Origin: Salinicola endophyticus
GTDB lineage: Bacteria > Pseudomonadota > Gammaproteobacteria > Pseudomonadales > Halomonadaceae
Length of the DNA stretch: 64,000 nt
Assembly (NCBI RefSeq): GCF_003206575.1
Contig: NZ_PZJO01000004.1
Span: forward strand, 273,735 to 337,734
Direction of reading: 5' to 3'
This document shows, in pieces, positions 44,452-53,870 of this stretch (position 1 is its first letter; every line of letters begins with the position of its first letter). Both the position numbers and the translations under genes were made by a program. Under the pieces are notes generated by a model. The model ran no database searches and had not been told where the DNA came from. It worked only from the letters and a program-made list of their open reading frames with translations.

Positions 44452-45708
44452 TCAGCGGTACCACAGCACGATGCCGGGGAAGACCAGGAACAGCACCAGC
44501 AGGCCCAGCAGGGTGAAATAGAAGGGCAGCAGGCTCTTGACCAGGCTCTCCATCCCCACCTTGCCCACGCCGCAGCCGACATAGAGCACCGTGCCCACCG
44601 GCGGGGTGATCAGCCCGATACCGAGGACGAAGGACATCAGCACGCCGAAGTAGACCGGATCGATGCCCAGCTTGACCACCACCGGCGTCATCAGCGGTGC
44701 CAGGATCACCATGGCCGGGGTCAGATCCATGAAGAAGCCCACCACCAGCAGGAAGGCCGCGAGGATCAGCAGCAGCAGGAAGCGATTGTCGGTCAGCGCC
44801 GAGAGGGTCACCACCAGTTGTTGCGGAATCATGTTGGCGGTCAGCAGCCACGCCAGCACGCTGGCGAAGGCGAGCAGCAGCATCACCACGCCGGTCAGTT
44901 TGCCGGTGGTGATACAGAGCTGGAAGAAGCGCTTGAGGGTGAGGCTGCGGTAGATCACGAACGACACCACGAAGGCGTAGACCAGCGCGATTGCCGCGCT
45001 CTCGGTGGGCGTGAAGACCCCCGAGAGAATGCCGCCGACGATGATCACCGGCAGCAGCAGGGCGAGGGCGGCATCCTTCAGCGCGCTACCCAGCTCCGGC
45101 AGCGAGAAGGGCTGGCCGCGGCCGTTCTTGCGCGACTGCACGTAAGTGGTCACCGCCAGCCCCAGGGTGATCAGGATGCCGGGCACGATACCCGCCATGA
45201 ACAGCGCCGAGATCGAGGTGTTGGTGACCACACCGAACAGGATCATCGGGATCGAGGGCGGAATGATGATCCCCACCACCGAGGCCGCGACCACGATCGC
45301 CGTGGCCAGCGGCCCGCTGTAGCGGTGGCGCTTCATCGGTTCGATCATCATGCTGCCGACGGCGGAGGCGTCGGCCACCGCCGAGCCGCTGATGCCGCCG
45401 AAGAACATCGAGGTCAGCACCGCGACCTGGCCCAGACCGCCGGCGACGAAGCCGACCAGGGCACTGGCCAGGCGCACCAGTCGGGTGGCGATACCGCCCT
45501 CGCTCATCACCTCGCCGACCAGGATGAACAGCGGGATCGCCAGCAGCGGGAAGGAGTCGAGCCCGTTGACCGCCTGCGCCACGATCGGCGACAGCGCATA
45601 GTCCGACTCGAAGAAGATGAACAGGGTGATCGCGGCGAGGCCGAACGAGATCGGCATGCCGATGACGATACAGATCGCCAGACCGACGAGAATGCTCCAG
45701 AGAATCAT
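44452..45708 (-). CDS. TRAP transporter large permease (DctM)
   Basis: 418 residues and about 12 membrane segments, with family motifs FFGGISGSAVADASAVGSMM (near 104-123), PPSIPMILFG and GLITPPVGTVLYVGCGVGK near the C-terminus. It forms the Na+-driven transmembrane channel of the TRAP system with DctQ; the two genes overlap by four bases. Confidence 0.93.
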   Translation of the reverse strand: MILWSILVGLAICIVIGMPISFGLAAITLFIFFESDYALSPIVAQAVNGLDSFPLLAIPLFILVGEVMSEGGIATRLVRLASALVGFVAGGLGQVAVLTSMFFGGISGSAVADASAVGSMMIEPMKRHRYSGPLATAIVVAASVVGIIIPPSIPMILFGVVTNTSISALFMAGIVPGILITLGLAVTTYVQSRKNGRGQPFSLPELGSALKDAALALLLPVIIVGGILSGVFTPTESAAIALVYAFVVSFVIYRSLTLKRFFQLCITTGKLTGVVMLLLAFASVLAWLLTANMIPQQLVVTLSALTDNRFLLLLILAAFLLVVGFFMDLTPAMVILAPLMTPVVVKLGIDPVYFGVLMSFVLGIGLITPPVGTVLYVGCGVGKVGMESLVKSLLPFYFTLLGLLVLFLVFPGIVLWYR

Positions 45709-46193
45709 GGTGTTTTTCCTCGCAGCAGGGCGACGAGCGCAACGCTGTTGGCGATCAGGGTGAGGATCGCCATCACCGGCATGGCGCTGTAGAGGAAGGT
45801 CTGCGGAATGCCCAGCATCGGCGTGGCGCTGGTGTAGCCCGAGATCAGGTCGCGGAAGCCGAGCAGGATGCAGATGCAGACGATATAGATCACCGCGATG
45901 GCGAGCAGCGAGGCGGCGCGCTTGAGCGCGGTCGGTGCCTTGTCGCGGAAGAAGGTCACCGCGACGTGCTCGTTACCGAGACTGCCGACGCCGGCGCCCA
46001 GCAGGACCAGCCAGATGAACAGCACCCGGGACATCTCTTCGGCCCAGGTGTAGGAGTAGTTGAGCACGTAGCGGCCGAAGACGTTGGCGGTGACGCAGAA
46101 GACGACACCCAGCACGAGCAGGCCGACGGCGATCTCCAGGGTCAGCTTGAGCCACCCCAGCACGCCGCGTGCAGTGGACGAGGAAGCGGTCAT
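45705..46193 (-). CDS. TRAP transporter small permease (DctQ)
   Basis: 162 residues from ATG at 46193 after GGAGAG; an upstream start at 46247 lies across the hairpin and is rejected. Four membrane segments are visible, with the family motif NVFGRYVLNYSYTWAEEMSR near 38-57. It partners DctM. It follows dctP after a strong hairpin. Confidence 0.92.
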   Translation of the reverse strand: MTASSSTARGVLGWLKLTLEIAVGLLVLGVVFCVTANVFGRYVLNYSYTWAEEMSRVLFIWLVLLGAGVGSLGNEHVAVTFFRDKAPTALKRAASLLAIAVIYIVCICILLGFRDLISGYTSATPMLGIPQTFLYSAMPVMAILTLIANSVALVALLRGKTP

Positions 46194-46211
46194 CGCGCTC
46201 TCCGAGCAAGA

Positions 46212-46242
46212 GGGGGCGTGACGGCCAGGCCGGCACGCCCCC
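46212..46242 (-). terminator. Intercistronic hairpin between dctP and dctQ
   Basis: GGGGGCGTG (46212-46220) pairs with CACGCCCCC (46234-46242), with a further GGCC/GGCC pair inside. No T-tract follows on the reverse strand. It probably protects the dctP message and attenuates dctQM. Confidence 0.55.
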
Positions 46243-46291
46243 GACAATGAGGCGCGGCCGGCGCGTCGGGCGGCGGCCGCGGTGGGTGGGA

Positions 46292-47380
46292 TTACTGGGC
46301 CGAGGAGGCGGCCTGGCGGATGCTGTCGATCAGGTCACCGCCGATCTTGTCGCGCCAGTCGGCGTAGACCGGCTCCAGCTTGTCCTGGAAGACCTTGACC
46401 TGGGCCGGCGTCAGCTCGGTGATCTGCATGCCTTCGTCGGCGAGCTCCTGCTTGATCTGGTCGTTCATGCTGCGGCTGACGTGGCGCTCGTAGTCGCCCA
46501 TCTGCTTGGCGGCATCACGCAGCAGCTGCTGGTAGTCGGCCGGCAGGCGATTCCAGAAGCGCTCGGAGACCAGCGTGATGAAGGGCGTGTAGACGTGGTT
46601 GGTCTCGGTGGCGTACTGCTGCACCTCGTTGAACTTGGAGGATTTGATGGTGATCCAGGGGTTCTCCTGGCCATCGACCACGTGCTGCTCGAGAGCGGTG
46701 AACAGCTCGGCGAACGACATCGGTGTCGGGTTGGCACCCAGGGTGCGCCAGATATCCAGATGGATCGGGTTCTGCATGGTGCGGATCTTGAGACCCTCGA
46801 GATCCGCCGGCTTGGAGACCGGACGCTTGCTGTTGGTCAGCTGGCGGTAGCCGTTCTCCGACCAGCCGATCGCCACCAGGCCCTTGGTCGATGCTTCCTT
46901 CAGCATGCGCTGACCGATCTCGCCGTCGAGTACCTTGTCGGCGACTTCCGGCTTGGGAAACAGGAACGGCAGATCGAATACCGCGAACTGCGGGAACATG
47001 TTGACCATCGGTGAAGTCGAGGGCGAGGTCATCTCCAGGGTGCCGGCCTGCAGTGCACTCACCGACTGCAGGTCATCGCCCAGCTGGGCGCTGTGGAACA
47101 TCTGCACCTGGATATGGCCGTCGCTGCGCTTTTCGACGATCTTCTTGAAGTACTCCAGACCACGGTACTGGGCGCTGGACTGGGTCAGGCCGATGTTGAA
47201 CTTGAGGCTGTAGTCCTTGCCGTTGCCCTGGACGACATCGCCCTTGACCTCGGGCAGCGGCGGCATTTCGGTGGCGGCCACGGCTGACAGGCTGCCCAGG
47301 CCGAGCACGCCGGCGGTCAGCAGCGACACCAGCGAGCGGCGCAGCGGCAGGGTACGTGGGGAACGTGTGGTTGTTTTCAT
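46292..47380 (-). CDS. TRAP transporter solute-binding protein (DctP)
   Basis: 362 residues with a signal peptide ending near 36 (SAVAA). The DctP fold is clear (FNIGLTQSSAQYRGLEYFKK, MFHSAQLGDDLQSVSALQAG), with the ligand-carboxylate Arg expected in LEGLKIRTMQNPIH and Asn/Glu in VDGQENPW. It captures an organic acid in the periplasm. The adjacent fuconate dehydratase makes a sugar acid the likely ligand. Confidence 0.93.
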   Translation of the reverse strand: MKTTTRSPRTLPLRRSLVSLLTAGVLGLGSLSAVAATEMPPLPEVKGDVVQGNGKDYSLKFNIGLTQSSAQYRGLEYFKKIVEKRSDGHIQVQMFHSAQLGDDLQSVSALQAGTLEMTSPSTSPMVNMFPQFAVFDLPFLFPKPEVADKVLDGEIGQRMLKEASTKGLVAIGWSENGYRQLTNSKRPVSKPADLEGLKIRTMQNPIHLDIWRTLGANPTPMSFAELFTALEQHVVDGQENPWITIKSSKFNEVQQYATETNHVYTPFITLVSERFWNRLPADYQQLLRDAAKQMGDYERHVSRSMNDQIKQELADEGMQITELTPAQVKVFQDKLEPVYADWRDKIGGDLIDSIRQAASSAQ

Positions 47381-47476
47381 CTTCGGCTCCAGAGCGTGTG
47401 GGCTGATGGACTGGGGCAGGGCGGCGCCATCTTGTTGTGGCTTGTCGATGGCGTCCGCGCCCGCCGGGGGACGGCG

Positions 47477-48781
47477 CTAGGCTGACTGCCAGGCGCTGCC
47501 GTCGGGGTAGCGGTGGGCCGCGAGCGACGCCGCCTTCATGGTCACCCCGTAACCCGGGGCATCCGGTACCCGGTAGTGACCGCGATGGATCTGCACCGGG
47601 GCCTCGAAGTGTTCGTGCAGGTGGTCGACGTACTCGAGCAGACGACCCTCCAGCGAGCCGGAGACCGCGATGTAGTCGAACATCGAGATGTGCTGGGTGT
47701 ACTCGCACAGGCCCACGCCGCCGCCGTGAGGGCAGACCGGGATGCCGTACTTGGCCGCCAGCAGCAGCACCACCAGCACTTCGTTGAGGCCGCCCAGGCG
47801 GGCGGCATCGAGCTGGCAGAAGTCGAGCGCTTCGGCCTGGAACAGCTGCTTGAACATCACCCGGTTATGGCAGTGCTCGCCGGTGGCGACACCGATCGGG
47901 GCCAGGCGGTGGCGGATCTCGGCGTGGCCGAGAATGTCGTCGGGGCTGGTCGGCTCCTCGATCCAGTGCGGATCGAACTCGGCCAGCCGGCGCATGTTGG
48001 CGACCGCCTCGTCGACGTCCCACATCTGGTTGGCATCCATCATCAGGGTGCACTCGGGGCCGATCTCCTCGCGCAGGATGCGAGCGCGGGTGCGATCCTC
48101 CTCGATGTCGCCACCCACCTTCTGCTTGAAGTGGCGCCAGCCTTCGTCCAGCGCCTCGCGGCAGAGCTTGCGCATCTTCTCTTCCGAGTAGCCCAGCCAG
48201 CCCGCCGAGGTGGTGTAGCCGGGGTAGCCGTGCTCGCGCAGCTGGGCCACACGCTCGGCCTTGGTCGGCGCCTGGCGACGCAGCAGGGCGATCGCCTCCT
48301 CCGGGGTCAGGGCATCGCTGACGAAGCGGAAGTCGAGGCACTGGACCAGCGCCTCCGGGGTCATGTCGGCGAGCAACTGCCACACCGGCTTGCCCTCGCG
48401 CTTGGCCCACAGATCCCACACCGCGTTGATCATCGCCGCGCAGGCCAGATGGATGACGCCTTTCTCCGGCCCCAGCCAGCGCAGCTGGCTGTCGCCGCTG
48501 GTCAGGTCGCGCCAGAAGGCGCCCATGTCGGCGGTGATCTCCTCGAGGGCACGGCCCTCCAGGCGCGAGGCCAGGGAGTTGACCGCTGCGACGCAGATCT
48601 CGTTGCCGCGACCGATGGTGAAGGTGAGTCCGTGACCGCTGATCCCGTCGTCCGCGTCGGTGTGCAGGATGACGTAGGTGGCCGAATAGTCCGGTGCCGC
48701 GTTCATCGCGTCCGAGCCGTCGAGCTCGCGCGAGGTGGGAAAGCGGATGTCCTGGGCTTCGACACGCTGAATGATCGTCAT
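47477..48781 (-). CDS. L-fuconate dehydratase (enolase superfamily)
   Basis: 434 residues. The sequence closely follows Xanthomonas FucD. Acid/base lysines Lys219 and Lys221 lie in FKQKVGGD, metal ligands Asp249, Glu275 and Glu302 in MMDAN, WIEEP and ATGEH, and His352 in CPHGGG. All are within one residue of the Xanthomonas numbering I recall (220, 248, 274, 301, 351). It dehydrates L-fuconate to 2-keto-3-deoxy-L-fuconate. It is the first gene of the reverse-strand operon with the TRAP genes. No fucose dehydrogenase or lactonase is present, so uptake of the acid itself is implied. Confidence 0.9.
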   Translation of the reverse strand: MTIIQRVEAQDIRFPTSRELDGSDAMNAAPDYSATYVILHTDADDGISGHGLTFTIGRGNEICVAAVNSLASRLEGRALEEITADMGAFWRDLTSGDSQLRWLGPEKGVIHLACAAMINAVWDLWAKREGKPVWQLLADMTPEALVQCLDFRFVSDALTPEEAIALLRRQAPTKAERVAQLREHGYPGYTTSAGWLGYSEEKMRKLCREALDEGWRHFKQKVGGDIEEDRTRARILREEIGPECTLMMDANQMWDVDEAVANMRRLAEFDPHWIEEPTSPDDILGHAEIRHRLAPIGVATGEHCHNRVMFKQLFQAEALDFCQLDAARLGGLNEVLVVLLLAAKYGIPVCPHGGGVGLCEYTQHISMFDYIAVSGSLEGRLLEYVDHLHEHFEAPVQIHRGHYRVPDAPGYGVTMKAASLAAHRYPDGSAWQSA

Positions 48782-48982
48782 GGGGCGCGGATTTCCTTAT
48801 GGCTTACGACACGAAATAGGTCGCGCTATTGTCGGGTGATTGCGCCAATTTTCAGCCATCAATCGATGGCCTAGGTGGCGATTTAGGACAGCCTAAAGGA
48901 GCGGTGAGGCCTCGAATAATCGTTTTTTTTGCAACTGCTATAACCCGGGGTTATTGTCTTTGACCAAAGAATAAAGGCAGGG
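48782..48982. promoter_or_regulatory. Divergent fuconate dehydratase / LysR control region
   Basis: The region holds two palindromes: TTTAGG-ACAG-CCTAAA at 48882-48897 and the perfect ATAACCC-G-GGGTTAT at 48940-48954. Both have the size and symmetry of LysR-type operators and lie between the LysR gene and its likely target. Confidence 0.55.
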
Positions 48983-49918
48983 ATGAGCATGTCCCACGAT
49001 AGTCGAATTCACATCAAGAGCTGGTTGCGTATCAAGCACCTGGTGCTGCTGGTAACTCTCGACGAAAGTCGTAGTCTTCACGCCACCGCGCGGCATATGA
49101 ACATGAGCCAACCCGCCGCCAGCAAGATGCTCAAGGACATTGAAACCTTCTTCGGCATGGCGCTGTTCTTGCGCCAGCCCCGGCAGATGGCCTTGACCAG
49201 CGGCGGCCGCCTGCTGGTGCGCTATGCGCGCAGCATTCTCAACGACACCGACCGCCTGATCGACGACCTGATCTCGCTGCGCGAGGGCGGCCACGGCAAA
49301 CTGGTGATCGGCAGCGTGCCGGGTGCGGCACCGGTGCTGCTGCCGCAGGCGATCATCCAGCTCAAGCACGAGCGTCCGCAGCTGGCGGTGAGCGTTCACG
49401 AGAACTCCAGCGACCGTCTCCTGGCCGATCTCGAGTACAAGCGGCTCGACGTGGTGCTGGGACGCTTCACCGAGCCCGCCCAGCACCATCTGTTCGACTT
49501 CCTGCCGCTGCAGGCCGAGCCGGTCTCGATCGTGGTACGTGCCGGCCACCCGCTGTGCCAGCACACCCCGACCCTGGCCGAGGTGGTGCGCTGGCCGTGG
49601 GTGATGCACCCCACCTCCAGCCCCATGCGCGGCCTCTTCGAAGTCGCCCTGGCGGAGGCCGAGGTGCGCTCGCCGCGCAATGTGATCGAGACCACGTCGA
49701 CCCAGACCACGCTGCAGCTGGTCAGCGCCTCGGATGCCATTGCGCTGCTGCCCACCTCGGTGCTGCGCACGACCCTCTCGGCCGGGCGCTTCGCCGCGCT
49801 GCCGCTGACCATCGGCGAGCCGCTGGGCTACTACGGGGTGATGACGCGCAAGGGCGAGGAGCGTGCCGAGGTGGTGGATGCCTTCATCGCGCTGCTGATG
49901 ACCCGTTCCGAGGTCTGA
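48983..49918 (+). CDS. LysR-family regulator of the sugar-acid operon
   Basis: 311 residues. The HTH lies near residues 20-60 (HLVLLVTLDESRSLHATARH, MNMSQPAASKMLKDIETFFG) and the rest is a LysR ligand domain, resembling the GbpR/galactose-binding regulator group. It is divergent from L-fuconate dehydratase with operator-like palindromes between, so it probably senses a sugar acid and controls that operon. ATG at 48983 is used; the next ATG is two codons on. Confidence 0.87.
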   Translation: MSMSHDSRIHIKSWLRIKHLVLLVTLDESRSLHATARHMNMSQPAASKMLKDIETFFGMALFLRQPRQMALTSGGRLLVRYARSILNDTDRLIDDLISLREGGHGKLVIGSVPGAAPVLLPQAIIQLKHERPQLAVSVHENSSDRLLADLEYKRLDVVLGRFTEPAQHHLFDFLPLQAEPVSIVVRAGHPLCQHTPTLAEVVRWPWVMHPTSSPMRGLFEVALAEAEVRSPRNVIETTSTQTTLQLVSASDAIALLPTSVLRTTLSAGRFAALPLTIGEPLGYYGVMTRKGEERAEVVDAFIALLMTRSEV

Positions 49919-50016
49919 ACGCTGCCATCATCCCCCCCCGTCGCCGGCAGGTCACCGGCGGCGGGGAGGGCGCGATGCCCGGGTGGGGCAGTGGCAGTTC
50001 GGGGCGGTAGGCGCGC

Positions 50017-51207
50017 TCAGCGCCGGGCGAGGTGGGCGATCAGGCTGCGGATGCCGAAGGTCCAGGGCGGCAACTGGTCGCTGCGCGCGACCACGTTGCT
50101 CAGCCGCCCCAGTCTGGGCGTGGCGATGTCGACCCGGTCGCCCAGGTGGTGGGTGAAGCCCTGGCCCACGCCGTCGCGATCCTGGATCGGCGAGAACATG
50201 GTGCCGAGGAAGAGCATGAAGCCGTCCGGATACTGGTGATGCGCGCCACGGGTCTGGCTCACCAGGTCGAGCGGGTCGCGGCTGATCTCGCGCATGTCGC
50301 TGTCGCCTTCGAGCACGAAACCATCGTCATGCCCCTCGATACGCAGCGAGACCTGCGCCTGGCGCACGTCGTCGATGCCGAAGTGGGCGTCGAACAGGCG
50401 GATGAACGGGCCGATGGCGCAGGAGGCGTTGTTGTCCTTGGCCTTGCCCAGCAGCAGTGCACTGCGCCCCTCGACATCGCGCAGGTTGACGTCGTTGCCC
50501 AGGCTGGCGCCGCGCACCTGACCCTGGGCGTCCACCGCGAGCACGATCTCCGGCTCCGGGTTGTTCCACTGCGAGGCGGGGTGCAGACCGACCCGGGCGC
50601 CGTGTCCCACCGCGGAGAGCGGCTGCGCCTTGGAGAAGACCTCGGCGTCGGGGCCGATGCCCACCTCCATGTATTGCGACCAGGCCCCCCGCGCCTGCAG
50701 CTCGCGCTTGAGTGTCATCGCCTCTTCCGAGCCGGGCTGGATGCGTGACAGATCGCTGCCGATCAGCGTCTGAATCTCACGGCGCAGCTCGGCGGCGCGG
50801 TTGAGATCGCCGCCGGCCTGCTCCTCGATCACCCGTTCCAGCAGGCTGACGGCGAAGGTCACGCCGCAGGCCTTGATCGCCTGGACGTCGCAGGGGGCGA
50901 GCAGATAGGGGGCCACCGGCTCGACCTCGGCGCTATTGGCCAGCACCGTCGCCAGCGGGGCGATCAGCGGGGCCTCGGCGTCGCGCACCAGGCCGGCGGC
51001 GTCGGGGTGTTCGAGCAGGTCGGCCATGGTGGCGACATGCGCGGAGAGATCGACCAGGCTATCGCCACGCACGGCGACGATGGCCGGGCCTCCGCGCTGC
51101 GGGTCGTCGCCCAGCCAGGCGCGCCCTACCAGCAGCGCGCGGTCGGCGTCCTCGGGCAGGCAGTCGAGTGACTCGGGCAGGCGGTCGGATCCTTGGGATT
51201 GCGTCAT
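50017..51207 (-). CDS. XylX-like 2-keto-3-deoxy-pentonate dehydratase (FAH family)
   Basis: 396 residues. The FAH-fold protein matches Caulobacter XylX in the motifs KACGVTFAVSLLERVIEE, EVGIGPDAEVFSKAQPLS, SQWNNPEPEIVL, GNDVNLRDVEGRSALLLGKA and KDNNASCAIGPFIRLFD. XylX converts 2-keto-3-deoxy-D-xylonate to alpha-ketoglutarate semialdehyde in the Weimberg route. The metal ligands are the Glu pair in NNPEPE and the Asp in GNDVN. It is last on a reverse-strand run after the TctABC and Ldh2 genes. The final semialdehyde dehydrogenase is not in the window. Confidence 0.87.
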   Translation of the reverse strand: MTQSQGSDRLPESLDCLPEDADRALLVGRAWLGDDPQRGGPAIVAVRGDSLVDLSAHVATMADLLEHPDAAGLVRDAEAPLIAPLATVLANSAEVEPVAPYLLAPCDVQAIKACGVTFAVSLLERVIEEQAGGDLNRAAELRREIQTLIGSDLSRIQPGSEEAMTLKRELQARGAWSQYMEVGIGPDAEVFSKAQPLSAVGHGARVGLHPASQWNNPEPEIVLAVDAQGQVRGASLGNDVNLRDVEGRSALLLGKAKDNNASCAIGPFIRLFDAHFGIDDVRQAQVSLRIEGHDDGFVLEGDSDMREISRDPLDLVSQTRGAHHQYPDGFMLFLGTMFSPIQDRDGVGQGFTHHLGDRVDIATPRLGRLSNVVARSDQLPPWTFGIRSLIAHLARR

Positions 51208-51303
51208 GGTTGAACCAGCTCTCGATGATCATGGGTGACTGAACGCCGGCACGCACAGGGCGCGAGCACGGCGCGGGCAAAGCGTCGTGTGGCGGCCGGC
51301 GGC

Positions 51304-52359
51304 TCAGCCGAACGCTGTGGTGCCGGCCAGCGATGAGCGTGCCACCGCCTGGCGCATCGCCGCCACCACGTCCTCGGGCAGCGGGATACCGTCGGCGAGA
51401 TAGTCGCGCCGCCGCGCCAGGCCGGATTGACCGGGCAGGCGCACCGGGTGCTCGGCGTCGCGCGGGCGTGCCTCGCGGCAGCGTCGGGCGAGATGGTCGG
51501 TCTCGTCGAGGAACGCATCCGTACCGCCGAAGCGCGCCGGGTCGATCACCATCACCATCACCGAGGCGCCCCAGGTGGTGGGGCCATCCTTGCGCCCGAA
51601 GCCGGCCAGGGCCGAGGTCAGCGCCTCCACCATCAGCCCCAGGGCGAAGCCCTTGTGGCCGAAGGCCAGCTCGCCCAGCGGCAGAATGCTGCCGCCCGGC
51701 TCGGCGAAGTAGTCGGCGGGATCGTCGCTTACCTTGCCGTGTCCGGAGAGGATCGCCGGATGCGCCAGGCGCCCACCGGCGGCATGGGTCTTGCCCACGG
51801 TGCCGTTGGTGATGGTCGACATACTGACATCGATCAGCAGCGGCTGCTCGCGGCCGGGGATGCCGGCGGCCAGCGGGTTGGGGGTGTAGACCCGGTCGAG
51901 ACCGCCGAACGGCGCCACCGAAGCCACCGCCGGGTCCGAACTCAGGATCAGCGGCACCAGATTGGCTTCCACCAGCGGCTGCAGGTAGGCCGCCAGGCAG
52001 GCGATATGGTGCGAGCGCTTGAGGCTGACCATGCCCAGGCCGAAGGTGGCCGCGGCCTCACGGCAGTGATCGAGGGCTCGCTGCACCAGGTAGGGGCCGA
52101 GCAGATAGTGGCCGTCGAACAGCGCCGCCACCGGCGTGTTCTCATGAATCTCCAGCACCCCGGGGTCGCCGCTGGCATTGCCGGCGGCGAGATCCTTGAG
52201 GTAGCCGTCGGCCAGCTTCACCCCGTGGGTGTGGTGGCCGAGCAGATCCCCCTCTACCAGTATCCTGGCGGTGGTCTCGGCGACCTCCTGCTGCGCCCCC
52301 GCCTCGCGGAACAGGGCGCTCAGGGTGGTGCGCAGGGTAGCGGCGTCATAGCGGGTCAT
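51304..52359 (-). CDS. Ldh2-family NAD(P)-dependent malate/lactate-type dehydrogenase
   Basis: 351 residues, with the family motifs HHTHGVKLADGYL (near 42), VSLKRSHHIACLAAYLQPLV with the catalytic His, and GELAFGHKGFALGLMVEAL. The family (YbiC, YiaK, ureidoglycolate and L-sulfolactate dehydrogenases) interconverts 2-hydroxy and 2-keto acids. Its start overlaps the tctA stop by four bases, tying it to transport. The substrate is likely the imported acid or a product of its cleavage. Confidence 0.88.
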   Translation of the reverse strand: MTRYDAATLRTTLSALFREAGAQQEVAETTARILVEGDLLGHHTHGVKLADGYLKDLAAGNASGDPGVLEIHENTPVAALFDGHYLLGPYLVQRALDHCREAAATFGLGMVSLKRSHHIACLAAYLQPLVEANLVPLILSSDPAVASVAPFGGLDRVYTPNPLAAGIPGREQPLLIDVSMSTITNGTVGKTHAAGGRLAHPAILSGHGKVSDDPADYFAEPGGSILPLGELAFGHKGFALGLMVEALTSALAGFGRKDGPTTWGASVMVMVIDPARFGGTDAFLDETDHLARRCREARPRDAEHPVRLPGQSGLARRRDYLADGIPLPEDVVAAMRQAVARSSLAGTTAFG

Positions 52360-53864
52360 GTCTTTTCTCCGGCGGAGGCGGGGCGGCGCAGGCGGCGGAA
52401 CTGCTTGATCAGCGTCGGCAGCAGCCAGATCAGGATCACCAGCGCGCCGAGGGCGGCGCTGATCGGACGCTCGAAGAAGGCGAAAAGATTCCCCCCCGAC
52501 TTGAGCATCGAACTCATGAAGCTGTTCTCCAGCGTGCCGCCCAGCACCAGCCCCAGAATCGCCGGCGCCATGGGGAAGTCGTTGCGCGCCAGCACGAAGG
52601 CGACCAGGCCGATGACCAGCATGATCCAGATATCGGTGACCGAGTTGTTGATGGCGAAGGCGCCGACGATGCAGAAGGTGAAGATCACCGGCATCAGCAT
52701 CTTGCGCGGGGTCAGGATGAAGATCTTGGAGGCGCGAATCGCCAGATAGCCCAGCGGCAGCATCATCAGGTTGGCGACGAAGAACACCGTGAACAGGGCG
52801 TAGACCTGGCTGCCGCCGTTCATGAAGATGGTCGGCCCCGGGTTCATGCCCTTCATGTAGAGCACGCCGATGACGATGGCGGTGATGGTGTCGCCGGGGA
52901 TGCCGAACACCAGTGCCGGCACCCAGGCGCCGCTGATACCGGAGTTGTTGGCCGAGCTGGCATCGACGATCCCTTCGATATGGCCGGTGCCATACTTCTC
53001 TTTCTCCTGGGAGCGACTCTTGCCCAGCGCATAGGCGATCCAGGCGGCGATATCGGCGCCTGCCCCCGGCAGCGCGCCGATCAGCGTGCCCAGCGCACTG
53101 CCGCGCAGCATGTTGCGCCAGTAGCGGCGCAGGGTGGCGGGGGCCTGGCGGAACACGCTGTCCTTGGCCATCGCCGGCACGCTGCGGGCCTCGTTACGCG
53201 AGCCGTAGAACAGCATGATCTCGTTGAGCGCGAACATGCCGATCATCACCGGGATGAAGTTGACCCCGGCCATCAGGTCGGGCACCCCGAAGGTGAAGCG
53301 CGGCGCGCCGCTCATCATGTCGAGGCCCACGGTGGAGAGCAGAAGGCCCACGGTGAGCGAGAGAAACGCCTTCAGCCGCGAGCCGATGGCGATGAAGATC
53401 GAGCAGCTCAGACCCAGCAGGGCCAGCCAGAAGTACTCGAAGGAGCTGAAGTTGAGCGCCACCTCGGCCAGCGAGGGCGACACGAACACCAGCACCAGGG
53501 TGCCGAACAGGCCGCCGAACACCGAGCACAGCAGGTTGGTGCCCAGGGTTTCGCGGGCCCGGCCCTGACGCGCCAGGCGGTACGACTCGCCGACATAGGC
53601 GGCGGAGGCGGGGGTGCCGGGAATGTTGAGATAGGTGCCGGGAATGTCACCGGCGAAGATCGCCATCGCCGAGGTCGCGACGATCGCCGCGATCGCCGGC
53701 GTGGCGTCCATGTAGAAGGTGATCGGCACCAGCAGGGCCACCGCCATGGTGGCGGTGAGGCCGGGAATGGCGCCGACGAAGAGCCCGAACACGGCCGCCG
53801 CGACGATCACCAGCAGCGTCTGGGCGTTGAACACCATGGCCAGGCCTTGCACAAAGGTTTCCAT
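52356..53864 (-). CDS. Tripartite tricarboxylate-type transporter, large subunit (TctA)
   Basis: 502 residues and about 12 membrane segments. TctA signatures are GLFVGAIPGLTATMAVALLV (near 26-45), GDIPGTYLNIPGTPASAAYV, GALPGAGADIAAWIAYALGK and FGIPGDTITAIVIG. It is the channel subunit of the TTT system driven by H+ or Na+. It lies six bases after tctB and overlaps the dehydrogenase gene downstream. Confidence 0.93.
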   Translation of the reverse strand: METFVQGLAMVFNAQTLLVIVAAAVFGLFVGAIPGLTATMAVALLVPITFYMDATPAIAAIVATSAMAIFAGDIPGTYLNIPGTPASAAYVGESYRLARQGRARETLGTNLLCSVFGGLFGTLVLVFVSPSLAEVALNFSSFEYFWLALLGLSCSIFIAIGSRLKAFLSLTVGLLLSTVGLDMMSGAPRFTFGVPDLMAGVNFIPVMIGMFALNEIMLFYGSRNEARSVPAMAKDSVFRQAPATLRRYWRNMLRGSALGTLIGALPGAGADIAAWIAYALGKSRSQEKEKYGTGHIEGIVDASSANNSGISGAWVPALVFGIPGDTITAIVIGVLYMKGMNPGPTIFMNGGSQVYALFTVFFVANLMMLPLGYLAIRASKIFILTPRKMLMPVIFTFCIVGAFAINNSVTDIWIMLVIGLVAFVLARNDFPMAPAILGLVLGGTLENSFMSSMLKSGGNLFAFFERPISAALGALVILIWLLPTLIKQFRRLRRPASAGEKT

Positions 53865-53870
53865 GAGCGA

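Noticed and set aside
49942-49960. Weak CGCCGG/CCGGCG hairpin after the LysR gene at 48983-49918
   Set aside because: Only six base pairs and no T-tract; not enough to call a terminator.
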